A stretch of DNA of 64,000 bases from Rhipicephalus microplus (Eukaryota > Arthropoda > Arachnida > Ixodida > Ixodidae): contig NC_134709.1 of the NCBI RefSeq assembly GCF_043290135.1, positions 71,720,956 to 71,784,955 on the forward strand, given 5' to 3'. The position numbers and the translations under genes were made by a program. The stretch's first letter is position 1; each line of letters begins with the position of its first letter. Shown here piece after piece: positions 55,521 to 64,000 of the stretch. The notes below the pieces were generated by a model, which did not search any database, was not told the DNA's origin, and saw nothing but the letters and a program-made list of their open reading frames with translations.

Positions 55521-56529
55521 ATTGACGAGCACACTCCTCGAACATCGTCTAGCGATCTGCAACTCTCAATGCGTGTATGAATGGGGGAATGCCAAGTCGC
55601 ACCTGCTTTTGAAGATGATATATCATCAGCTAGTTCGACAGCAAGTTATAGTGTATATATGGTTTCTTGAGGGTTGCAAGGATGATTAGAAAAAGAGCCT
55701 GTCGCGATGATACATGGCATCACGCCTGAAAAGGCAGTAAAGTGTACGCATCGGTTCGTCGAGAACATTGCTGAGAGGGGACCACCTCTCCTGCTCTCCT
55801 CCAGCTCGCCCCCCATTTCTCGCGTTCGCCTTAAAACGGCAAGAAATAACCCCCTTTTCCCCACCCGCCACACACACACGCAAGTTGACACAAATACAAA
55901 AAAAAAAGGAAAGCAATTCAAGGAGCAAGCGAGAAAGCTGGCATGATCGACGAGCACCCTACCGGACGTTCGTGTGGGGTCCTCTGGGCGCTATACGCAC
56001 TGAAGCATGTAGAATTGGGGGGGGGGGGGGGGGGTGTAGTGAGGATTCACAGTTAGTTGTTTGCCAGGACAGGACGTCCCGAAGGGCAGCATTTCGCCTG
56101 CGCAAACGCCGCGTGCCCCTCACACCACCGTGTATAGATGGGAGGGTAGAATAATGGCACGAATCCTCCTCCCTCCCCGCCTTTTTTTGCTCGGTGGCTG
56201 CACGGATGTAGTTGGGTAGACCCCCCGTCCCGTCTCGCTGTGAGACAAGTGCCCATTGTGCGGTGGCGTCGACTGCTTTATATACGCGTGCACCCAAGTC
56301 ACGAACCCAAAGACGGCACCGTTCTTTTCGCCCTCTGTGGTTCCTCGGCAAGTAGATTGTGTGGAAGGCGGAGTGCTCGAGCACGAACGAGAAATCCACC
56401 TTCCCGCTTCTTGTAGCTTCATGTAGCAGTTGTGAAGAAATCCAACGTATCGTATACTTGAATTTCACTGTGTTTCACGAGTAAAGGTTACTGTAAAAGC
56501 AATATGGTAGTACGTGTTTCTATCAAGAA
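55521..56529. other. Unassigned DNA with poly(G)
   Basis: A G run of about 18 at 56018-56035. The 169-codon minus-strand frame across it reads polyproline from that run and is rejected as a gene. Confidence 0.5.
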
Positions 56530-56815
56530 GTTCGCAGCGGTGGTGCAGCGGTTACAGTGGCTGGCTGCTCACCTAAAGGTTGCGGGTTCAATTCCAGCTC
56601 CGACGGTCGCATTTCTGTGGAGGTGAAAAGGTAGATGCTCGTGTACTGTGCATGCGATGGCAGTGCGTATTAAAGAGGACCTGGTCGGTCCTGACCAATC
56701 GGTTCAGAGTAGGTCGGTCATGACCAGTCTACTAAGAGACCAAATTTCGTGAGCCCTTTACTACGACGTCCCTCGTAATCACATCGCAGTTCTGAGTAGT
56801 AAAACCGAAATAATA
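56530..56815 (+). repeat. Diverged tRNA-derived SINE with an insertion
   Basis: GTGGTGCAGCGGTTACAGTGG, GGTTGCGGGTTCAATTCCAG (B box), TGTGGAGGTGAAAAGG and ACGACGTCCCTCGTAATCAC follow the SINE order. About 45 bp of GGTCGGTCCTGACC-type inverted sequence is inserted in its middle (near 56680-56735). Confidence 0.65.
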
Positions 56816-58049
56816 TTATTTTATATGTTGCGTAGTGGTGATACACGACAATAGAGTACAAGGCCATTTGAAGTGTGCAGTTCTGGTACTTGTTTGATAC
56901 GAAGATGGCAAATCACGAGGATTTTTTTTTTTCCAAATGATCGGGCAACAATTAGGTGCTGCCCCGGTGACAACGTGTATAAATTACAACTTCAGATCTT
57001 TCGAGTCCGCTGTCTAGAGAAAGAGGGAATGCAGCAAAAACGGCGACGCCAATCAGATTATGGGCAGTATGCTACCCTACAAGTGAAACGAGGTCGAAAA
57101 AGACAGAATAGTCATCAAGTAGGGTAATAGCGGATGCTTAATCTGAAGAACTCGGGGAGTACGCTTTGCAAACCCGAAGAGCATGCACGACGTCTTGCCT
57201 GTGAATACGGTAGACGATATAACGTTAACGTTAGGAACCGGTTTAGTTGCGCAATTCAGTACTTGAGATGTTTCGCGTCTGCACGCATACGTAAAACGTG
57301 GCGCTTTACAGCTAATGGCTGCTATACAGCTTTCTTGCGCTGTAAAATTAGGTAAAGCCTAAAGACGGCAAGGAGCATCCCTCATAATGGGCGTGAACAG
57401 GGAACACGCGCAAGCGAATAACTTCCGAGTTCTCGCGACTAGTTGCGCGCACGTAACACGTCTTCGAATGAAACCTGCAGCACTGAGCAAGCTCCGACAC
57501 TTTTTTCTGTGCACCTTTGTTTACAGCTGCTCGCCTTATATATTTATTTATTTCGTAATACTATCCAGGCCAAAGGCATCGTGGAGAATGGTCAAACATG
57601 ATTTTTTTTTGCTCATACAATGTTAGCTAATAATAAAAAATAAATAAATGACAAACAATAAAAAACAAAATATAAGCATTGTGTACAAACGAAACAAGTA
57701 AGTGTGTTTATAAAATGCTAGTAAGCGCAGAACAAAACAAGCGATGATCGGTCAAGATGGCCACAGATCCTGGAAGGCGGTTTCAGTCTACTGATGTTCT
57801 GGGAATAAATGAATCGCTGCAGAATAATGCGAACTTTAGCTTACTAGTTTACGATCCTGCCACAGCGATGCAGACTTACTTTTGACATGGCAAATTTTTT
57901 GTGAATGAATCATCCCAATAATATAAAATGACTCACATTCCGTAAGGCTATTTCATCACAAATAACTAAATAAGTACAATGTTCAATATAATCAATAATT
58001 CTCCATCTCTCTATAAGTTGAAAACTTTTTTTTAGTGCAGAGCATTTCT
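56816..58049. other. Unassigned DNA
   Basis: Near 57540-57650 a TATTTATTTATTTCGTAATA stretch and an A-rich part resemble a repeat 3' end, also hinted at 17205. No gene recognised. Confidence 0.4.
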
Positions 58050-58220
58050 TAGTCGCATGATGTCGCGCTCGGCATCGGCGGCAGCGCCGTTCGCACTGCG
58101 CATGCTCGCATCTCGTGCGGGCTCAGGAAGGCACCCTCAAAACTATCGCTTTCCTCCCCCTCTCTCGCCTCGCAAAGCACAAACTGGCAGAGTCTATTAT
58201 AGTAAAAACAGATAAAAAAA
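58050..58220 (+). promoter_or_regulatory. CpG-rich putative promoter
   Basis: A short CpG-dense stretch (GCGCTCGGCATCGGCGGCAG near 58066) directly ahead of the ATG at 58221. Called from composition and position only. Confidence 0.3.
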
Positions 58221-58323
58221 ATGGCGGCTTGTGCTCCACAACCGGTCTCTGTAGGCACTGGATCGCGTGTTAGAAATCAAGTCATGGGCGCCTTTACTCG
58301 GCTTTCGCTGCGCCTTCATTGTG
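58221..58323 (+). CDS. Candidate first coding exon, unrecognised gene
   Basis: AAAAAATGGCG gives a good start context. The frame MAACAPQPVSVGTGSRVRNQ continues to LRLHC and reaches TGTG|GTAAGC, an acceptable donor, after 103 bases (phase 1). The basic, Ser/Arg-rich, acid-free N-terminus is compatible with a mitochondrial presequence. Unspliced, the frame would end at 58421 after a hydrophobic stretch. No downstream exon was found, so this remains a candidate. Confidence 0.35.
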
Positions 58324-59100
58324 GTAAGCCTTCTGTCGCTTCTCGGGTGTTTGCACAGTTTCCATTGCCTTTCCCGTTCGCTATTTTAGGGCTAACGATT
58401 GCCTCCTTTTTTTTTAACTGACCAGTGGTGAGCAACAAGACTTCCCCCACGTATGTGTCACATATCAGCCTATGGTGATGATAACTTTCTGATATACCGC
58501 GAATGTTTCTGTGATAAATACGCGTTTGTTGTGCTAAATGTTGGCGTATTCATCGTTAGGGGACCAGTGGTAAGCTTGCATTGGGGTTTATCCATTTTAT
58601 TTGGCACATAAATGATAGGCGGTTCAAGGCAGGTCACACAGGATAGACAAACCAAATTATTGATGACTTTAACAGCTTGTCTGTCAATGGCTTACTCACG
58701 CTTCCAACCATTTATGGGACCAAGTGTAACGAGAGACATAACGAGATAAAATTCGGTCCTTATTTGCTTCGTTACAAATAGGATACACATATATTGCAAG
58801 GACAACAAAATAAAGTCAATTTGCCCGCTGCGTGTTTTCTTGATTCATTCTTTTTCGCGTTATTTACGGAAGCAACATAATGCAGTCTTCGAATATAGGG
58901 GCCTGAAAAGTTTGGGGCCCCAAAGCCCTTTGCGTGTGGGTGCTTTGGGTCAAGCAGCAGCGAATAGGGTCTGCAGCGCTTCAGACGCTCCCCCTAATCT
59001 ATGTCACTCTAGTCTTAGCCGAGAGCCGTCCCTTCAGTCGGTGCTGTCACATTTGTCTGACCCAGCTCTTCTGGAGGCAGGCTTCAGGACTCCCGCTATA
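58324..59100. other. Unassigned DNA
   Basis: Nothing recognisable. Confidence 0.45.
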
Positions 59101-59246
59101 TTAGAAAAATAGCGCCCCTTACCCGAAACCCAAACTCGGTTGGAGTTTTGGGTTGGGGACGCTAGATTTCGGAAAACAGCAAAACCCAAACTACGTTTGG
59201 GTTTTGCGCATGTGCAGTGGCCTTGACGCTATTTCTTTCGAGAACT
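59101..59246. mobile_element. MITE-like inverted-repeat element
   Basis: GAAAAATAGCG at about 59103 is mirrored by CGCTATTTCTTTC at 59228-59240. Between them lie CCCAAACTCGG...TTTTGGG and the perfect stem CAAAACCCAAAC/GTTTGGGTTTTG around TA (about 59180-59206). About 145 bp and non-coding. Whether the ends are true TIRs needs other copies. Confidence 0.45.
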
Positions 59247-60259
59247 TCCTATCGTGGCGGCCGCACCGCGGCCCACGTTATAGTTTTGCAAAAGGCGTTC
59301 CTTTCGAAGGTGGCAGGTAAAACGAGGGTACATTTTTGCACACCTCGACACGTGCGTTTCCTTTTTTCTTTCTCGTCTATTGCAACGTCCTGTCGCGAAA
59401 CCAAGGGCGGAGATAAGAAAAAAAAAAGAACTCTGGGAAAGTAAGGGAGCCCCCGCGCGAGTCGGGGGCTCCCCATGAGCTCGCTTGCGGCAGCGAGCTA
59501 TACACGTTAATGTTCCGCCACTACATGTTCCTCGAGCCGCCGTGGCGAGGGCTCCCTGCTGGCCACTTTTTCATGCAGCTTGTAATCGTTTGTTACGCTC
59601 CACGTGGGTGGCATCTCCGAGTGCGTGTGGTTGTTTTGTTCCCTCTGTTTTCACCCCTGTTTCAGAAGCCTATATTGGGCTTACCACAGCGAAAGCGGCC
59701 CGAACACGAAACTTCGAAGAAAGCAACCCCGCCTCGCACATTAATAATGCCTCTCTGTCACCAACTTCGCAGACAACTAGGCAATGTGGAAGCTTCCCAT
59801 TCTAAAAAATGCCGGGTGACTCAGAAGTAAACAACTACCGAGTTTTTACAAGTTGGTAACGAAGTGATGTCGGTGATTAATATTTATCAGCTTGCGAGAT
59901 CTGGAAAATATACAAATAGACTGAAAATACTGAATAAAATGTTCAGCAACGCACATTTTAAGGTCCCTTGCGTGTCAGGTATGAGAAAAGCTGACTGTGC
60001 ACATTGTTTTTCTCTCTCGTTCAGAGCTCGAACAAAGACCTGGCTTGAAGATAGCCCGTATGTATATGTTGTAGGGAAGCAAGATCGGCACTGCTGCTCG
60101 CGCGAGCTCGGATAGTAGAAAGAAGCGGAGAACGAAGAACTAAATATGTCAATACTTTTGTCTCTAAAACTAGCTTTTCAAATCAGTTTTAGTTTCAGTT
60201 TAGTATCCTACCACCCGGTTCTTAGAATATACCCCTTTGTGGGTGAGCGCCATCCAGGT
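59247..60259. other. Unassigned DNA
   Basis: A GGGGGCTCCC-type inverted repeat flanks GCGCGAGTCGGGGGCTCCCC near 59446-59475. Open frames at 59485-59830 have no recognisable domain. Confidence 0.4.
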
Positions 60260-60312
60260 CGTCATCATCATCATCACCATCATCACCATTATCATCATCA
60301 TCATCATCATCA
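60260..60312. repeat. (CAT)n microsatellite
   Basis: About 17 CAT/CAC triplets. Confidence 0.95.
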
Positions 60313-60689
60313 AGAACAGGGGGCTTGCAGCAATGGGCTTGTTTGTCTTCACAATTTACTGTTTCTTTAGGTCAGCCCAAAAACGAAACCTCGACACCCG
60401 ATTTGCGAACACATTCATTATTATTTGATCAACTACTTCTGACAACATCAATATTCCTAACATTACTGAATGCACTTATTATGGCTTCATATAAGACCCT
60501 CTCAGCGAATGCGTGTGTTGTGTGCGTCGTCGTAGTTATTTCACCGGGCTTTAATTGTTGTATGAGCCATGGTATAAATATAAACACAAAAAATGTTTTA
60601 TGCCACGGTACATCAATACTTCAATGGCGTATATGAGTCAGGGATATGACGTTGACAAAGTGAACGCTAACGAAAGTGAAAAATAACTA

Positions 60690-60790
60690 TCGCAGAAATA
60701 TGCGCTACCGGAAACCGCATTTATACGACCTCGCGGATCATGATAAGCGCCCGGCGTTCTACCAACTAAGCTACCAAACGCCCTTTTTAT
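60690..60790 (-). repeat. tRNA-like repeat fragment
   Basis: On the minus strand, GGTAGCTTAGTTGGTAGAACG has A-box form and GAGGTCGTATAAATGCGGTT a weak B box. It does not fold as a complete tRNA by eye, so it is taken as a SINE head. Confidence 0.4.
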
Positions 60791-62261
60791 TGTTTTCGTT
60801 ACTGTTTAAGCTATTCGGGCGCATGCAAAACACTCCACAAACACGCCTTCTGTACAGCTTGGATATTTTTTAGCAAATGCATGGTGTTCTGTATTGGGTG
60901 CAGCAAGACGGCATGGGTTTCTGCCGGCGTCAATGAGCGGTAAAGTGAAGTAATGCGCCTTGACATTTATTAGCGGCTATAGGGAACGATTTGGTGGCGA
61001 CGCAGTTGAAGCTTGGTCTGGCTAAAGTATATACGGTCATAGTTAAAGCGTCTCGATCACAGCTATAGGAGCACCCGGGGCATTGCCGCCTGAGAGTTGC
61101 CTGTCTCTGTTTACAATTACAGGTGCTGGATGGCTTCCGGTTCTGTGTGCTGGCGTATACCCCAGCAGTATTGGTGAGGAACTGAAGCCCTAACGAGGAG
61201 ACAGTTCATTTTCAAAATTTTTCTCCCTGTGTCCGGTCATGTATTTCAAATACTTTTTCTTTTAAGCTACAGATGTAACATCATAAGAGCTGTTCCTTCG
61301 CATTGAGTGCCTTCTTTTTCCCTGAAAGCGGTGAAAGCATCTTTTTTTTTTTACTGTATAGCAAATATCAAAACACAATATTTATGCTTCGGTGTTAGAG
61401 AGTAATAAATTAAGTGACCAGAAGTTCCTTCGGTATCAGCACGTGCTGCTGCTATTACTATGTTGAAACTGACAGAAAGGCGAGACGTCGTTACGTTCTT
61501 TGCATTTCGCTTATTGCTAGCGTGTGACGGTTTGTCCAAGTGTTGCAGTTTCCACATGCGTGAACGGTGTATCTCTGCAGCCGACTTCTCTCACGAGGAT
61601 ACCACCGATGCATCAAATTGCTGCAACAAGCGCTGCGCAAAGGCGATGATATCGACGGGCCAATGTCAAGCCTTGGTGGACCGAGGCAGAGGCCACCGGT
61701 ACGCAATACTATACTGTGCCCGTTCGCGGCTCAAGCTGTGAACGTCGGCCTTCTGTGTCGCTGAAGTGCAGTGTTGTGTATGCATGAGCATTGGCGCCGG
61801 TTACCCCTTTACGGGGGAACGCAAATCGTACCGTTGGTCTCCGTAAATGTCGACGCTTTGAAGAAGATAATATCGAGTGCCAGCGTTTATTATGCGCTTG
61901 TTGTTGCCAATTTACAGCGCAGGATTCGCGATACGCTGTGCGCGAATATGTTAACTAATGGCGCTATACCACAATGGTTAAATCTTACTTTGGTTAAATG
62001 GGCCAGCATTTATAGTTCCGCATTGTTTCACCAGTTTGCCAAGTATTTTTGTGTGTGTGTGAAAGAAATCCTATTCTGCGAGGTTTCGACGCGATCTGTG
62101 TATCTCAGAGTATCATTAGCTCGGAAAAAGTAAGTTGACGACAGGGGGTGAATTCCGAACCCCTAAGAATTTTCAAGTTCGCAACGCGATATATACATAG
62201 GCGTGTCGTATACCAAGGTGGCGATGGAAAAGGCGTTGACTTCACGTTATTTTCTAGTTTA
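60791..62261. other. Unassigned DNA
   Basis: No gene recognised. 61880-62040 has the look of a dispersed repeat from memory only. Confidence 0.4.
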
Positions 62262-63122
<861 letters not shown>

Positions 63123-63124
63123 TG

Positions 63125-63201
<77 letters not shown>
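63123..63201. repeat. (AT)n array
   Basis: TA repeats between the truncated RTE fragment and the 5' LTR of the next element. Confidence 0.95.
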
Positions 63202-63204
<3 letters not shown>

Positions 63205-63369
63205 AATGAATTAATGAATCTGAGTAACGGACGCTCTGCTGGCAACGAAGAAGACGATGATGATCGGTGGCTGCAGTAGTAGCTCGCGCACGCCGTTCGC
63301 CATTAGCCAGACCTGCCTGTTAAAGCTCATTTTGCCAAGCTGCGTCTGAACCTTTCTCGACGTACAACA
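63202..63369 (+). repeat. 5' LTR of the terminal gypsy element (3' limit approximate)
   Basis: Starts TGTAATG after (AT)n. The end is placed at ACA 63369 by the TG...CA rule. The spacing to the primer-binding site is longer than in the 17369 element, so the true end could be up to 13 bases later. Confidence 0.65.
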
Positions 63370-63449
63370 TCTCTATTTTAAGTGGTGGAGGAGCCGGGGT
63401 TCCCATCAACCTGGAACTTCGCAATCGGACGCTACCCTCACCGTTCACC

Positions 63450-64000
63450 ATGACTGCTCCTGGCCCTTCTCAAGCTGCCTCACCAACGACAGTCTACTGT
63501 ACTGGCGCGCCTCGGCAACGTGACCCACCAATTTTTCGCGGCAACGATGAACAAGACGTCGAGGACTGGCTCGTCGAGTACGAAATCGTAAGCGCTTCCA
63601 ACAAGTGGAACGCCTGCGACCAGCTCACAAACGTGCGCTTTTACCTAGCTGATGTGGCCAGCCTCTGGTTCAAGAACCACCAAGGCGAAATTACCAACTG
63701 GTCCGCCTTCAAGACCACCATCTCCGCGGTCTTCGGCCGTCCCGCCGTGCGCCGGCTTCGCGCGGAACAGCGTCTCCGTAGTCGAGTCCAGCGCAGGGAC
63801 GAGACCTTTACGAGTTACATTGAAGATGTCTTGTCCCTTTGCAAGCGCGTGGATGAATCTCTAACCGAACGCGACAAAATCAAGCACATCATCAAAGGAG
63901 TTGATGACGACACCTTCCAGATGCTCGTCGCTAGGAATCCACAGACCGTCACCGATGTTGTCCACCTCTGTCAGGAGTACGACGAGTTGCGTAAGCAGCG
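63450..64000 (+). CDS. gag of the terminal gypsy element, intact as far as seen (partial)
   Basis: CACCATGAC start context. 183 codons run to the window edge without a stop. The capsid domain has DPPIFRGNDEQDVEDWLVEY, NVRFYLADVASLWFKNHQ, FTSYIEDVLSLCKRVDES and KIKHIIKGVDDDTFQMLVAR. It belongs to the same gag lineage as the damaged copy at 17621, sharing the RDPPIF, EDWL and YIEDVL blocks. GC-rich third positions and the absence of lesions suggest a recent insertion. It likely continues into a zinc knuckle and pol. Confidence 0.85.
   Translation, partial: MTAPGPSQAASPTTVYCTGAPRQRDPPIFRGNDEQDVEDWLVEYEIVSASNKWNACDQLTNVRFYLADVASLWFKNHQGEITNWSAFKTTISAVFGRPAVRRLRAEQRLRSRVQRRDETFTSYIEDVLSLCKRVDESLTERDKIKHIIKGVDDDTFQMLVARNPQTVTDVVHLCQEYDELRKQ

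Larger units (their letters stand above)
63202..64000 (+). mobile_element. Ty3/gypsy element, 5' end (continues past the window)
   Basis: 5' LTR from TGTAATGAATTAATGAATC (63202) to about ACAACA at 63369, then TGGTGGAGGAGCCGGGG (63383) as primer-binding site and an open gag. Again (AT)n directly precedes the LTR. A third LTR family, different from those at 17369 and 25083. Confidence 0.85.

Noticed and set aside
55959..56468. 169-codon minus-strand frame with polyproline
   Set aside because: The polyproline comes from a G run on the plus strand. The rest is unlike any family I know.

Overview
The window looks like nuclear DNA of a hard tick (Ixodidae). It is eukaryotic and intron-bearing, and it is dominated by retroelements. 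At least nine copies of one tRNA-derived SINE closely resemble Ruka, the SINE family described from ixodid ticks. I-group LINEs, Ty3/gypsy elements, Penelope-like elements and long (AT)n arrays fill the rest. The species call rests on repeat recognition from memory, not on a search.

Layout. 1-8250: ordinary AT-rich DNA bracketed by two mirror-image 20-bp terminal repeats (465-484 and 8228-8247), each with subterminal GGGTG-type repeats. Inside are an unrecognised spliced gene (coding exons 2567-2659, 3976-4061, 4434-4571), a 2.3-kb inverted repeat made of two Penelope-like copies (4787-7079), and a degenerate 100-bp tandem repeat. 8950-14230: a decayed I-group LINE. 14440-27885: LTR-retrotransposon territory, with the 3' end of one element, a chimeric two-gag gypsy element (17369-24884) and an internally deleted gypsy element on the minus strand (25083-27818).

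28000-40450: introns and four exons of the one host gene recognised by family, a minus-strand TMTC-type protein O-mannosyltransferase. Three exons join in perfect phase and a fourth is phase-compatible. SINEs, a BEL/Pao fragment, a 5'-truncated Penelope-like element and a 178-bp hammerhead-ribozyme-like tandem repeat sit in its introns. 40800-51000: SINEs, a long (TG)n tract and a second, well preserved I-group LINE. 51000-64000: mostly unassigned DNA with a gypsy integrase fragment, a candidate first exon, a MITE-like element, an RTE fragment and the start of an intact gypsy element running off the window.

How it fits together: no operon or pathway is present. The host signal is the TMTC gene plus one or two small unassigned genes. 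Everything else is mobile DNA. Two themes stand out: six LTR ends from three families all abut (AT)n arrays, and Penelope-type hammerhead-like motifs occur both in a 3' UTR and as a separate tandem repeat.
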